Shown here: positions 50,971-59,851 of the stretch, piece after piece
Layout: each line of letters begins with the position of its first letter
How positions within the stretch are numbered: position 1 is the stretch's first letter
Source: an uncultured Litoreibacter sp.
Lineage (GTDB): Bacteria; Pseudomonadota; Alphaproteobacteria; Rhodobacterales; Rhodobacteraceae
Assembly (NCBI GenBank): GCA_947492995.1
Contig: CANLOU010000006.1
Span: 1 to 64,000, forward strand
Reading direction: 5' to 3'
DNA length: 64,000 nucleotides
Made by a program: the position numbers and the translations under genes
Notes under the pieces: model-generated
What the model saw: only the letters and a program-made list of their open reading frames with translations
Databases searched by the model: none
What the model was told of the DNA's origin: nothing

Positions 50971-52502
50971 TGCTTCACCAGCCCCAGCTTTTCGGCCATG
51001 CCGATGCGTTGCATCTTGCCGGTCGCGCCTTTGGGGATCTCGTCCATGATGACGATATGTTTGGGGATTTTGAAGGCGGCGACGCGGGTTTCGGCGAAGG
51101 CCTTGAGGTCCTGCTCAGTGATGTCCGGGTTGGTCAGCACGATGGCGGCCCCGACCTCCTCCCCCAGCTTGGGGTGCGGCACCGCGAAGCTGACCACCTG
51201 CGCCACATCGGGGTGATCCATCAGCATTTCGTCGATTTCCAGCGGGCTGATTTTCTCGCCGCCGCGGTTGATGATTTCCTTCAGCCGGCCGGTGAGGCTG
51301 AGGTAGCCGTCGGCGTCGAACTGCCCCTGGTCCCCGGTGCGGAACCAGCGTTGGCCGCCCACCTCGAAGAAATTGTCGGCATTGGCCTTGTCGTTGTTCT
51401 CGTAACCCGGGGTGACATTCGGCCCGGAGATGACGATTTCGCCGGTGCCCTCTATCAGCCTCGGCTCCGCCTCATGCGCGATGCGGACCTGCGGGCCGGC
51501 CTCGACGCCCACCGACCCGGGCTTTTGCGCACGGGGCGGCAGCGGGTTGGAGGCCATCTGATGCGTGGCCTCCGTCATGCCGTAGCCCTCGATGACGGGG
51601 GCGTTGAACGTGTCGGCGAGCGCCGCGAACACCTGCGGCGGCAGGGAGGCCGACGACGAGCGCAGGAAGCGCAGCGGGTTGGCCGCGATCACCTCGGCGT
51701 TGCGCGACGCACGGGACAGGATGGCCTGATGCATGGTGGGCACGGCGGTGTACCAGGTGGGCCGCGCCTCCCCCATCTGGGCGAAGAATTTCAACGCGTC
51801 AAAGCCCGGCGCGCACCAGACCTGCCCGCCGGACGCCAGCGTCGCCGACACGGCGGCGATCAGCCCGTGGATGTGGAACAGCGGCATCACATTCATGCAG
51901 CGGTCCCGCGTGCCCAGCGCCAGCGAGGCGGCGATGTTATGCGCCGACGCCACCACGTTGGAATGCAGCAGCGGCACGATTTTGGGCCGCGACGTGGTGC
52001 CCGACGTATGCAGGATCAGCGCGACATCGCAGGCGTCGGGGGCCGCCCCTTCCGCCCCATCCGCGGCCTCCAGCGCGTCGCTGTCCAGCGTCAGCGTGAA
52101 GCCACCCGCCGCATGCTCCGGCCCCACGACGACGCGGATCACGGCGATGCCAAGCCCTTGGGCCGCGGCCAGGGCGGGGCCGTCATAGCCGTCCATCACC
52201 ATCAGGGCGCGGGCCGACAGGTCCTCCAGATAAAAGGCGTATTCGTCCTCGGTATAGGCGGGGTTCAGCGGCGCGGTCACCGCCGCCTGTGCCACGCAGA
52301 CAAAGGCCGAGGCCATCTCCGGCCCGTTGGGCAGCACGATGGCCACCCGGTCGCCGCGCCCGATGCCGAACCCGTGCAAAGCCTTGGCGACATACCCCGC
52401 CTGATCGCGCAGCCCGCCATAACTCAGCCACGCCCGGCCCGGGGCTCCGATGGCAAAGGCGGCGGCGTCGTGATCGGCAATCAGGGAGGCGTAGGTCGGC
52501 AT
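50967..52502 (-). CDS. AMP-dependent CoA ligase, oxalate/short-acid type
   Basis: 511 residues. Motifs: LILHTSGTTSRPKIVPL near 165, PVIEGYGMTEATHQMASNP near 305, WFRTGDQGQFDADGYLSLTGRLKEIINRGGEKISPLEID near 395, and the catalytic Lys in IPKGATGKMQRI near 495. NVMPLFHIHGLIAAVSATLASGG and MTEATHQMASNPLPP resemble oxalyl-CoA synthetase (AAE3/Pcs60). Oxalate or another small acid is the likely substrate. It is coupled to panE downstream. Confidence 0.87.
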   Translation of the reverse strand: MPTYASLIADHDAAAFAIGAPGRAWLSYGGLRDQAGYVAKALHGFGIGRGDRVAIVLPNGPEMASAFVCVAQAAVTAPLNPAYTEDEYAFYLEDLSARALMVMDGYDGPALAAAQGLGIAVIRVVVGPEHAAGGFTLTLDSDALEAADGAEGAAPDACDVALILHTSGTTSRPKIVPLLHSNVVASAHNIAASLALGTRDRCMNVMPLFHIHGLIAAVSATLASGGQVWCAPGFDALKFFAQMGEARPTWYTAVPTMHQAILSRASRNAEVIAANPLRFLRSSSASLPPQVFAALADTFNAPVIEGYGMTEATHQMASNPLPPRAQKPGSVGVEAGPQVRIAHEAEPRLIEGTGEIVISGPNVTPGYENNDKANADNFFEVGGQRWFRTGDQGQFDADGYLSLTGRLKEIINRGGEKISPLEIDEMLMDHPDVAQVVSFAVPHPKLGEEVGAAIVLTNPDITEQDLKAFAETRVAAFKIPKHIVIMDEIPKGATGKMQRIGMAEKLGLVKQ

Positions 52503-52562
52503 GGCAATTCCTTCATTCTCAGCCCCCCTGACCTGCCGCAGCAGGCAGGCAAGCGCAAGGTC

Positions 52563-53237
52563 TCAGGCCGATTTGGCGGCGTCAAAGGGCTCGATCAGCT
52601 CCGGCCCGGCGGCCCGGTTGGCGTTGACTTTAGGATCGACGCGGAAGAAGTCCAGTTGTCCCTCGGCGCTGGGCGTCATCAGCAGCGCCGCCCCCTTGCC
52701 GTCCTCGCCCAGCCATTTGGCATAATCACCCTCCGCCAAGGTCACGGGCTCGCGGTGGTGGATCGCCGACATGCTCTGCCCCGCCCCGGTTGTGACGATG
52801 GCGCAGGCGGTATGCGCCTCCCCGTCCCGTTCCCAGTGCTGCCAGACGCCGGCAAACACAATCGGCGCCCCATCAGCGCGATGAATATACCACGGCAGCC
52901 GCGCCTCGCCTTGCTTGGTCCATTCGTAAAACCCCGTCGCGGGGATTAGGCAGCGCCGGGCGCGCGCCGCGTCGCGGAAGGCGGGCTTCTCAGCAATGGT
53001 TTCGCCCCGCGCGTTAATCAGCAATGGCCCGCCCGAGGGCTTGGCATACCAATGCGGGATGAACCCCCAGCGCATCGCCCGCAAATGCCGCACCCCGTCA
53101 TCAGAGGTCACGGTGCAAATCTGGTTGGTCGGGCAGATGTTGTAATTGGGCAGCGCGGGCAGGTCGTTGGACAGGGTCGCGCCAAACAGCTGGCTCATCG
53201 CCTCATGTGGCAAGGTCAGCGCGTAGCGTCCGCACAT
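52563..53237 (-). CDS. SOS response-associated peptidase (SRAP/YedK/HMCES family)
   Basis: 224 residues from ATG 53237. The start is decided by biology: SRAP proteins use the cysteine exposed after Met removal, and only this ATG gives M-C-G-R-Y. Other active-site parts: LLINARGETIAEKPAFRDAARARRCLIPATGFYEW (Asn, Arg and the catalytic Glu) and AIHHREPV (His). It forms a covalent thiazolidine link with abasic sites in single-stranded DNA. No LexA box is visible upstream. It is independent of the imu operon, 43 kb away. Confidence 0.93.
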   Translation of the reverse strand: MCGRYALTLPHEAMSQLFGATLSNDLPALPNYNICPTNQICTVTSDDGVRHLRAMRWGFIPHWYAKPSGGPLLINARGETIAEKPAFRDAARARRCLIPATGFYEWTKQGEARLPWYIHRADGAPIVFAGVWQHWERDGEAHTACAIVTTGAGQSMSAIHHREPVTLAEGDYAKWLGEDGKGAALLMTPSAEGQLDFFRVDPKVNANRAAGPELIEPFDAAKSA

Positions 53238-53250
53238 GGGCATCCCCTAT

Positions 53251-53322
53251 CATTGTTCCAAAAATATCTCGGGGGTTTGGGGGCTGGCCCCCAACCGGTC
53301 GCCGCGGGCAAGGCCCGCGGCG
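53251..53322. repeat. Repeat family B copy with two GC hairpins, terminator for the nucleotidase gene
   Basis: The element starts CATTGTTCCAAAAATATCTC followed by a G-run, similar to 9632-9660. Two perfect hairpins follow: TTGGGGGC-TG-GCCCCCAA (53277-53294) and CGCCGCGGGC-AAG-GCCCGCGGCG (53300-53322). On the minus strand they stand directly after the 5'-nucleotidase stop (53330), so they probably end that transcript; the ATATTTTT beyond gives a T-rich tail. Confidence 0.72.
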
Positions 53323-53329
53323 AAACCCC

Positions 53330-54904
53330 TTAGTTCTTGACGATACGGCCCTCGATGGAGGCCGCGTTGTCGCCGTTTGCGGCCATATATTCCGCCACAA
53401 CATCTGCCAGATCCGGCCCGAAATCATAGGCGTTTTCGGCTGTGGTGAACATTTTGAACCCGTCGCCGCCATTGCGCACGAAGTTGTTTGATACCAGCCC
53501 GTAGGTCGCCGCGGGGTCAATTGCCACGAACCCGTCGCCAGAGGCCACCATCACGTCCTTGACCCGCCCTTCATTGGGCGCAACGGAGGCGTCCCAGGTG
53601 AATTTCAGACCGGCGACCTGCGGGAAGCGGCCTTTGACCTCTTCCACCTGGCTCACGCCATTTTCCAGCGCGTCAATCACCGTCTGGCCCGACACTTGGA
53701 AGGTGGACAAGGTGTTCTGGAACGGCAGCACGGTCAGCACCTCGCCCATGGTCACCTCGCCCGCGTCAATAGAGGCGCGGATGCCGCCGGAATTCATGAT
53801 CGCGATATCGATGCCCTGGTCCTTCACCCGCGCCAGCATGGCGTCGGCGATCAGGTTGCCCATGGTGCATTCCTCAACCCGGCAGACCGCCCGGTCGCCC
53901 TCCAAAGCAGCCCCCGAGGACGCCACCACCATGTTGCGGATCTCGTCCAAGGGCTGGGCCAGCTCGCTGATGCGCGCGACAATCGCCTCGTCCTCAGCCA
54001 CCTGGCCGTCAATCAGCAACGGCTCGCCCTTGGCCTGCGTGATCTTGCCCGCGTCGTCAAAGCTGACATTCAGCTCGCCCAGAAATTTGCCGTAGGCATA
54101 GGCCTGCACGATGGCCGTGTCGCCGACCATGACCGGGTAGACATCCACGGCGCGCTCCTGCGTGTTGGACAACAGCGTGTTGGAATGCCCGCCCACAATG
54201 ACGTCCACGCCCGTGGTTTGCGCCGCCACCATCTTGTCGACCACGAAGCCCGAGTGGCTGAGCACAATGATCTTGTTCACGCCCTCGGCGGTCAGCTTGT
54301 CGACCTCGCCTTGCACGGCGGCCACAGGGGCGGAGAAGGTGATGTTCTTGCCCGGCGACGCCAGATCAGGCGTGTCCTCAGGCGTCAGGCCGATCAGGCC
54401 GATCTTTTCGCCGCCGCGCTCGATCACCTGCGACTTCATCAAGGTGCCCGCCAGCGCAGGCTCGCCCGACACATCCGCATTCGACATCAGCACCGGGAAG
54501 TTGACCGACGCCATGAAGCCCGCCAGCACCTCTGGCCCGTCGTCAAACTCGTGGTTGCCCACGGTCATGCCGTCATAGCCCAGCCCGTTCATCATCTCGG
54601 CCGCGACCTTGCCCTTGTAATAGGTATAGAACAGCGTGCCCTGAAACTGGTCGCCGCCATCCACCAGAATGGAGTTGTTGGACCGCCCGCGCGCCTCCTT
54701 GACCGCATTGACCAGCCGCGCCCAGCCGCCGAAACATTCGCCCGCCGCATTGTCCTCGGCCGAGCAGCCGCTGTCATATTTGCTGATCGGCTCGAACCGC
54801 GCATGGAAGTCATTGGTGTGCAGGATGGTCAGGCTGTAGTCAGCCGCCGCAACGCCCGCTGACAGCGCAAGCGCCGCCGCCGATGTCATAAATGTCTTGA
54901 GCAT
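53330..54904 (-). CDS. Periplasmic bifunctional metallophosphatase/5'-nucleotidase
   Basis: 524 residues with a signal peptide (MLKTFMTSAAALALSAGVAAA-DYS). The calcineurin-like domain has TILHTNDFHARFEP, VDGGDQFQGTLF, VGNHEFDDG, and GGHSNTLL (metal-binding D, H, N, H set). The C-terminal 5'-nucleotidase domain has NSGGIRASIDAGEVTMGEVLTVLPFQNTL and VSNNFVRNGGDGFKMF. It hydrolyses nucleotides in the periplasm to salvage nucleosides and phosphate. It appears to be transcribed alone. Confidence 0.93.
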   Translation of the reverse strand: MLKTFMTSAAALALSAGVAAADYSLTILHTNDFHARFEPISKYDSGCSAEDNAAGECFGGWARLVNAVKEARGRSNNSILVDGGDQFQGTLFYTYYKGKVAAEMMNGLGYDGMTVGNHEFDDGPEVLAGFMASVNFPVLMSNADVSGEPALAGTLMKSQVIERGGEKIGLIGLTPEDTPDLASPGKNITFSAPVAAVQGEVDKLTAEGVNKIIVLSHSGFVVDKMVAAQTTGVDVIVGGHSNTLLSNTQERAVDVYPVMVGDTAIVQAYAYGKFLGELNVSFDDAGKITQAKGEPLLIDGQVAEDEAIVARISELAQPLDEIRNMVVASSGAALEGDRAVCRVEECTMGNLIADAMLARVKDQGIDIAIMNSGGIRASIDAGEVTMGEVLTVLPFQNTLSTFQVSGQTVIDALENGVSQVEEVKGRFPQVAGLKFTWDASVAPNEGRVKDVMVASGDGFVAIDPAATYGLVSNNFVRNGGDGFKMFTTAENAYDFGPDLADVVAEYMAANGDNAASIEGRIVKN

Positions 54905-55013
54905 AGGATAGTCCCCCGGTTGAATTCATTGCCCTCAGATTGGCCGCAGGCCTGCAAAGAGTCAAAGGCCGATCCACCTTGACCCTGCGTCCGGCGCGGG
55001 GCAATTGGTCCCC

Positions 55014-55352
55014 ATGCTGATTTACAAGATACTGACCGCCGCCCAATGGGCAGAATTTGCGCAAAACGGCGTCTTTACGGGCGCCCCGATAGACGTCTCG
55101 GACGGCTACATCCATTTCTCGACCGCCGCACAGGCCCGGGAGACCGCCGCGAAGCATTTCGCAGGCCAGCCGGACCTGCATCTGGCCTGGGCTGACGGCG
55201 ACGATTTGGGCGACGCGTTGAAATGGGAGGTCTCGCGCGGCGGGGCGGAGTTCCCCCATCTCTACCGCGACTGGCAGATGGCAGAAGTTTTGGCCCATGC
55301 CGACCTGCCGCTGGTCTCGGGCGTCCACCAGTTTCCGGGCGACATGACATGA
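55014..55352 (+). CDS. DUF952 family protein
   Basis: 112 residues from ATG 55014 ([12 protein letters not shown]); TTG 55005 is the alternative. Matches the DUF952 pattern: [70 protein letters not shown]. The fold is glutathione-transferase-unrelated and of unknown function, possibly ADP-ribose related. It overlaps the pyrD start (ATGA), so the two are coupled, as in many alphaproteobacteria. Confidence 0.88.
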   Translation: MLIYKILTAAQWAEFAQNGVFTGAPIDVSDGYIHFSTAAQARETAAKHFAGQPDLHLAWADGDDLGDALKWEVSRGGAEFPHLYRDWQMAEVLAHADLPLVSGVHQFPGDMT

Positions 55353-56404
55353 GGCTTCTGGAACGCATCGGCCTACCGCTTCTCAAAAGCTTCGACCCCG
55401 AGACCGCGCATGGGCTGTCGATCAGGGCGCTGAACATGGGGCTGGCGGGCGGCGCAGGGCCTGTGACCTCGGACCGGCTGCGCACGGATGTGGCCGGGCT
55501 GACACTGCCCAACCCCGTGGGGCTGGCCGCAGGCTTTGACAAAAACGCGCAGGCGGTTGCCCCCTTGTCGCGCACAGGCTTCGGGTTTCTGGAGGTCGGC
55601 GCCGCCACCCCGCGCCCGCAGCCCGGCAACCCCAAGCCACGCCTGTTCCGCCTGACCGAAGACCAGGCGGCCATCAACCGCTTCGGGTTCAACAATGACG
55701 GCATGGACGCCATTGGCGACCGGCTGGCCGCCGCCCCGCGCGACATCCCTTTGGGGCTGAATCTCGGGGCCAACAAAGACAGCGCCGACCGCGCGGCGGA
55801 CTTTGCCACGGTGTTGCGCCGCTGCGCGGCGGATGTGGATTTCGCCACCGTCAACGTCTCGTCGCCCAACACCGAAAAGCTGCGCGACCTGCAGGGGCGG
55901 GCTGCTTTGTCGGCCCTGCTGGCCGGCGTCATGGAGGCGCGGGCAGATCACTCAAGCTGCAAAGTCTTCCTCAAAATCGCGCCCGACTTAACCGATGACG
56001 AGCTGGCCGAAATTGCCGAGGTCGCGCTTGATGCGGGCATCGACGCGATTATCGCCACCAACACCACCCTCAGCCGCGACGGGCTGCGCAGCGCCCACAA
56101 GGGCGAGATGGGCGGGCTGTCCGGCCAGCCGGTGTTTGAGAAATCCACCCGCGTGCTGGCGCAGCTGTCGCGGCTGACCGGCGGCAAGCTGCCCCTGATT
56201 GGCGTGGGCGGCGTGGGCTCGGCAGAGCAGGCCTATGCCAAGATCAAGGCAGGCGCGTCCGCCGTGCAGCTTTACACGGCGATGGTCTATGCGGGCGTCG
56301 GGCTTGCGGGCGACATCGCGCGCGGGCTGGACCAGCTGCTGCAACAAGACGGCCACGCAACAGTGGCGGATGCAATCGGCGCGGGGCGCGACGCATGGCT
56401 GTAG
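55349..56404 (+). CDS. pyrD: Dihydroorotate dehydrogenase (quinone), class 2
   Basis: 351 residues from ATG 55349; the open frame from 55223 is inside DUF952. Class 2 signature: membrane-associating N-terminal helix ([28 protein letters not shown]), [76 protein letters not shown] and [30 protein letters not shown] (FMN phosphate). It oxidises dihydroorotate with ubiquinone in pyrimidine synthesis. It ends inside the start of the ArsC-like gene. Confidence 0.96.
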   Translation: MRLLERIGLPLLKSFDPETAHGLSIRALNMGLAGGAGPVTSDRLRTDVAGLTLPNPVGLAAGFDKNAQAVAPLSRTGFGFLEVGAATPRPQPGNPKPRLFRLTEDQAAINRFGFNNDGMDAIGDRLAAAPRDIPLGLNLGANKDSADRAADFATVLRRCAADVDFATVNVSSPNTEKLRDLQGRAALSALLAGVMEARADHSSCKVFLKIAPDLTDDELAEIAEVALDAGIDAIIATNTTLSRDGLRSAHKGEMGGLSGQPVFEKSTRVLAQLSRLTGGKLPLIGVGGVGSAEQAYAKIKAGASAVQLYTAMVYAGVGLAGDIARGLDQLLQQDGHATVADAIGAGRDAWL

Positions 56405-56727
56405 AGATTTGGCACAACCCGCGCTGCACCAAATCGCGCCAGACGCTGGCGCTGCTGGATGATCCAACAATCCGCCTTTATCTGCAGGACGCCCCAACCG
56501 AGGCGGAGATCAGGTCTGCGCTGGACAAGCTCGGCCTCGCGCCGCTGCACCTGATGCGCCGCGGCGAAAAGACATTCAAAGAGCTGGGCCTGAGCAAGGA
56601 CACCGACCCCGACGCGCTGGTCGCGGCGATGGCACAAAACCCCATCCTGATCGAGCGGCCCATTGTCTTTGCAAATGGCAAGGCCGCCATTGGCAGACCG
56701 CCGGAGGCCGTCAGCGCGATCCTCTAG
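56395..56727 (+). CDS. ArsC/YffB-family thiol reductase-like protein
   Basis: 110 residues. The N-terminal [19 protein letters not shown] gives the catalytic Cys (CTKS), [20 protein letters not shown] follows, and the C-terminal [21 protein letters not shown] contains the conserved ER.I..GRP. This is the ArsC (glutaredoxin-linked arsenate reductase) pattern, though YffB-like paralogues have no known arsenate activity. No ars genes are nearby; it is coupled to pyrD by a 10-base overlap. Confidence 0.88.
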   Translation: MAVEIWHNPRCTKSRQTLALLDDPTIRLYLQDAPTEAEIRSALDKLGLAPLHLMRRGEKTFKELGLSKDTDPDALVAAMAQNPILIERPIVFANGKAAIGRPPEAVSAIL

Positions 56728-56750
56728 GTTTCGTTTTGGCAAAAATACTC
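56728..56750 (-). repeat. Short repeat family A, copy 3 (reverse)
   Basis: Minus strand GAGTATTTTTGCCAAAACG then AAAC. It starts on the MATE stop codon on one side and directly follows the arsC stop on the other, filling the whole gap between two convergent genes. Confidence 0.8.
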
Positions 56751-58074
56751 AATTCCCGGCCTTGGCTGCCCGCTCCAACGCCGGGTATTTCGCGCCCAGC
56801 GTGATTCCGCGTGCGATAAAGCTGACCAGCAGCGCCATCCACAGCCCGTGATTGCCCAGCACAGGCAGCAGCACGAAGATCGCGGCCCAATATATGACGA
56901 AGGACAGCAGCATCATGTTGCGCATGTCCCGCCCGCGGGTGGCGCCGATGAAGATGCCGTCCAGCATCCAGGCCGCGCAGCCCACCAGAGGGGCTGCAAC
57001 CATCCACCATAGATAGACCCGCGCCTCGGCCTGCACGTCGGGGGCCTTGGCCATGACATCAATCAGCCACGGGCCGAACAGCGCGAAGAACAGCGACATG
57101 GACACGCACAGCACCGCCGCGCCCGTTGATGTCACGATGGCCGAGCGGCGGACACGGGCGGGCTGGCCGCGCCCATAGGCGCGCGCGATCAGCGTCTCGG
57201 CGGCGAAGGCGAAGCCGTCCATGGCGTAGGCGGTGATATACATGAACTGGATCAGCACCTCGTTGGCGGCCAGCGTCACATCGCCAAACCCCGCGCCAAG
57301 GAACACGAAGGACGAAAAAATCACCATCAGCAGCGCGGACCGGATCAGGATGTCGACATTGACCAGCATCATCTTGACCAGCCGCGCCCGCGCAAAAATG
57401 CGCGGCCATTCGCGCCATGCGGGGTTGGTGAAGGCGGCGCGGCACAGATAGAGGCCCAGACAGGCCCCGGTAAATTCGGCGATCACGGTGGCGATGGCCA
57501 CGCCCTCGACTCCCCAGCCGAAGCCCAGCACAAACAGGAAATCCAACCCCACATTGATGCCGTTCATCACCAGCTGTACCCAGAAGACGCCCGACGTCTT
57601 CTCCATCGCGACCAGCCAGCCGGTCAGCGCGAAGACCGCGATGGCAAAGGGCGCGGACCAGATGCGTATATAAAGATAGTCGCGGGCGAGGTCCTCGACC
57701 TCAGGCGTGGCGGGCGACAGGGCGAAGGCCCCGAGAAACAGCAGCGGCTGCAGCACGATCAGCAGCACGCCGCCGGCCCCCGCAATCAGCAGCGCGCGGG
57801 TCAGAAGCGCCGAGACCTCGGCGCTGTCGCCCGCCCCCTCGGCCTGGCCGACCATGCCGACCGTGCCCATGCGCAGGAACCCGAAGATCCAGTAGATCGT
57901 TGACAGGATGATCGCGCCCATGGCGACCGCCCCAATCGGGGCCGCCTCGCCCAGCTGGCCCACCACCCCCACATCCACCGCACCCAGAATAGGGACGGTG
58001 GCGTTGGACAGCACGATGGGCAGCGCAATTTTCATCACCCGGCGGTGGGTGATGTCCTGCGGGGTGCTATTCAC
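56749..58074 (-). CDS. MATE family efflux transporter (DinF-like)
   Basis: 441 residues, about 12 helices. Start ITHRRVMKIALPIVLSNATVPILGAVDVGVVGQLGEAAPIGAVAMGAIIL and YWIFGFLRMGTVGMVGQAEG are characteristic of the DinF branch; the second half has LTLAANEVLIQFMYITAYAMDGFAFAAETLIARAYGRG. It is distinct from the MATE at 15060. The substrate is unknown. The start overlaps the thioesterase stop region (58067-58074), so it may be co-transcribed with the two thioesterases upstream. Confidence 0.93.
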   Translation of the reverse strand: MNSTPQDITHRRVMKIALPIVLSNATVPILGAVDVGVVGQLGEAAPIGAVAMGAIILSTIYWIFGFLRMGTVGMVGQAEGAGDSAEVSALLTRALLIAGAGGVLLIVLQPLLFLGAFALSPATPEVEDLARDYLYIRIWSAPFAIAVFALTGWLVAMEKTSGVFWVQLVMNGINVGLDFLFVLGFGWGVEGVAIATVIAEFTGACLGLYLCRAAFTNPAWREWPRIFARARLVKMMLVNVDILIRSALLMVIFSSFVFLGAGFGDVTLAANEVLIQFMYITAYAMDGFAFAAETLIARAYGRGQPARVRRSAIVTSTGAAVLCVSMSLFFALFGPWLIDVMAKAPDVQAEARVYLWWMVAAPLVGCAAWMLDGIFIGATRGRDMRNMMLLSFVIYWAAIFVLLPVLGNHGLWMALLVSFIARGITLGAKYPALERAAKAGN

Positions 58075-58567
58075 TGTCGGTTGGTGCGGGCATCAGGAAA
58101 TGCCCCGTGGCCTGCGCGAACAGGCGGGACCGGTTGTCCTGCCACGCCTCCACATGCACGCTGGCGTAGCGCCGGCCCGAGCGGTTGATCCGCGCCCGCG
58201 CATAGGCGTCGCGCGGCAGGCCCGAGCGCAGGTAATCCACGGTGAAGTCGATGGTCTTGGGGATGCGCGGCAGCACGTCGCCCTCGGGGTCGACGCGGCC
58301 CGCTTCCAGATCGGCCCACAGCGTGGCCCATGTGAGTTCCACCACCGAGGTCACCTCAAGAAAAGACGCCGTCGCCCCCCCATGCAGCGCCTGCAGCGCA
58401 GGATTGCCGACAAGGGCGGGTTTGTAGGGCAGCACCGCCGTCAGCTCGTCGCCGCGGCGGTCGAACTCGATGCCCAGAAAGCCAATATAGGGCACCGCGC
58501 TGGTCAGCTTGCCCAGCAGGGCGTCGCGGCGGGTCTTGATGACCTGCACGGGTTCGGGCGTCTTCAT
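58067..58567 (-). CDS. PaaI-like hotdog thioesterase (1 of 2)
   Basis: 166 residues. Hotdog fold with YIGFLGIEFDRRGDELTAVLPYKPALVGNPALQALHGGATASFLEVTSVVEL (the HGGA turn with the active-site region) and PKTIDFTVDYLRSGLPRDAYARARINRSGRRYASVHVEAWQD. It hydrolyses acyl-CoA or aryl-CoA esters. It overlaps its paralogue upstream by four bases and the MATE gene downstream by eight. The pair could act as a heteromer or on different acyl-CoAs. Confidence 0.88.
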   Translation of the reverse strand: MKTPEPVQVIKTRRDALLGKLTSAVPYIGFLGIEFDRRGDELTAVLPYKPALVGNPALQALHGGATASFLEVTSVVELTWATLWADLEAGRVDPEGDVLPRIPKTIDFTVDYLRSGLPRDAYARARINRSGRRYASVHVEAWQDNRSRLFAQATGHFLMPAPTDSE

Positions 58568-59007
58568 GGCTTGCCCCCCCCGTTTGCGCGTTGGAACGTA
58601 AACGCCCCCGTGGCGGCAGCCACGGGCCGGTCCGTGTCCTCATCCCATGCCGTGGCCCGCACAAAGGCCACCGACCTGGTGACGTGATAACAGCCAGCCT
58701 CCGTCCGAATGGTCTGACCCGGCGCGGCGGCGCGCATGTAGTCGATGCGCAGATCAATCGTGGCCGTGGCGATGGGCCCGTCAGGGTGGCTCATCACCGC
58801 CGCGCCCCCGCAGGTGTCCATCAGCGCCGACACCGCGCCGCCATGGATCACGCCGGAGCGCGGGTCGCCCACCAGCGCCTCATTATAGGGCATGGAGATC
58901 ACCGCCCGGCCCTCGCCTATTTCCTCAAGGCTCATGTTGAGCGCTTTCGAGAACGGGATCGCCTCAATAAACTGCCGCGCGATCTTGGTTCGGTCTGTTG
59001 GGGCCAT
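58564..59007 (-). CDS. PaaI-like hotdog thioesterase (2 of 2)
   Basis: 147 residues. PaaI pattern: FSKALNMSLEEIGEGRAVISMPYNEALVGDPRSGVIHGGAVSALMDTCGGAAVMSHP, with the HGGAVSALMD motif containing the catalytic Asp/Asn region, then ATIDLRIDYMRAAAPGQTIRTEAGCYHVTRSVAFVRATAWDED. Acyl-CoA thioesterase. It is the first gene of the minus-strand unit, diverging from the MerR gene at 59174. Confidence 0.9.
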   Translation of the reverse strand: MAPTDRTKIARQFIEAIPFSKALNMSLEEIGEGRAVISMPYNEALVGDPRSGVIHGGAVSALMDTCGGAAVMSHPDGPIATATIDLRIDYMRAAAPGQTIRTEAGCYHVTRSVAFVRATAWDEDTDRPVAAATGAFTFQRANGGGKP

Positions 59008-59173
59008 ACATCACTTGCTTTTTGCTGCGTGCGTTCAGTTATTGGCCGTGCAGAGATGCCCCGCAAGTGCGAAACGAAAACAATGTATACGCAAAACTTT
59101 ACACTAATGCTGGAAAATTGCGGGAAAACGCGCCAATATCGCGCCAGCCCCATTCTTGGCATGAAGTAGCTCT

Positions 59174-59542
59174 ATGTCCGTGACCCGCCTGACATTCAAG
59201 GAAATGTGCGCCGAATTCGACGTCACGCCCCGCACCTTGCGGTATTACGAATACATTGAATTGCTGAGCCCCGAACGCGACGGCCGGTCCCGCTTTTACC
59301 ACAGCCGCGAGGTTGCCCGCATGAAACTCATCATGCGCGGCCGCAAATTCGGGTTCTCGCTGGAGGACATCCGGCAGTGGCTTGATCTGTACGACACCAG
59401 CGAAAAGAACTCCGCCCAGATGGAAGCGTGGATTGAATTGGCCGACTCGCAGATGGAAGAGCTCACCAGCCGTCGGGACCAGATCGACGAGGCGATTGCC
59501 GAATTGCAGGCTCTCAGAGATCAGGTCGCCAAAGGGCTTTGA
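59174..59542 (+). CDS. MerR family transcriptional regulator (1 of 2)
   Basis: 122 residues. N-terminal MerR helix-turn-helix FKEMCAEFDVTPRTLRYYEYIELLSPERDGRSRFYHSREVARMKLIMRGRKFGFSLEDIRQWLDLYD, then a coiled-coil dimer helix (residues 75-115) rich in Gln/Glu. There are no cysteines in the C-terminus, so it is not a metal sensor; this type in alphaproteobacteria controls acyl-CoA catabolism. Its paralogue lies 309 bases downstream, and the two share FGFSLE(D/E)IRQ and TPRTLR(Y/F)YE. Confidence 0.92.
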   Translation: MSVTRLTFKEMCAEFDVTPRTLRYYEYIELLSPERDGRSRFYHSREVARMKLIMRGRKFGFSLEDIRQWLDLYDTSEKNSAQMEAWIELADSQMEELTSRRDQIDEAIAELQALRDQVAKGL

Positions 59543-59851
59543 GCCAAATCTTGCCATCCTTCCGCCGTGCTGCCCTCAAACCGGGCGGCACCGCCGATGC
59601 GTCATTATCACTTAAAAGTGACGAAAAATCGCCGGTTTTCCCCCTAAATGCGCATTTTAAAGCGCTTTGGGCGCGATAGAATGTTTCGCGTGACGTAGGG
59701 TGACCTTTGCTGACATTACGTCAATCCAATTTTGACGCCACGTCACGTTTACGTAAACGTCAACTAAGGTTGTAAGGTGAGCCGAACACCCTCACGTCGC
59801 CATCATCGACACTGATACTGTTTTTGATTTCGGCAACGTGAAGGACACACC
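59543..59851 (+). promoter_or_regulatory. Regulatory gap between two MerR genes with 16-bp palindromic operator
   Basis: This 309-base gap holds no credible gene. At 59745-59760 is the perfect palindrome ACGTTTACGTAAACGT; extended, TTTACGTAAACGTCAA (59748-59763) closely resembles the known LiuR-type MerR operator TTTACGTAAACGTAAA. Additional TTACGTCAA and TTGACGCCACGTCA fragments (59716-59744) look like degenerate half-sites. A TTGACG at 59732-59737 could be a -35 box. The sites probably control the second MerR gene and the acyl-CoA dehydrogenase behind it. The rest (59543-59710) shows nothing recognisable. Confidence 0.75.

Noticed and set aside
50970-52949. A 659-codon plus-strand frame opposite panE/CoA ligase/SRAP genes
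   Set aside because: Its translation is His/Gly/Arg-rich without family motifs, and it is exactly antisense to well-supported genes; GC-rich third positions keep the opposite strand free of stops.
53238-53260. A LexA box upstream of the SRAP gene, expected from its name
   Set aside because: No GTTC-N7-GTTC or GAAC-N7-GAAC arrangement was found in this gap; only the family B repeat is present.
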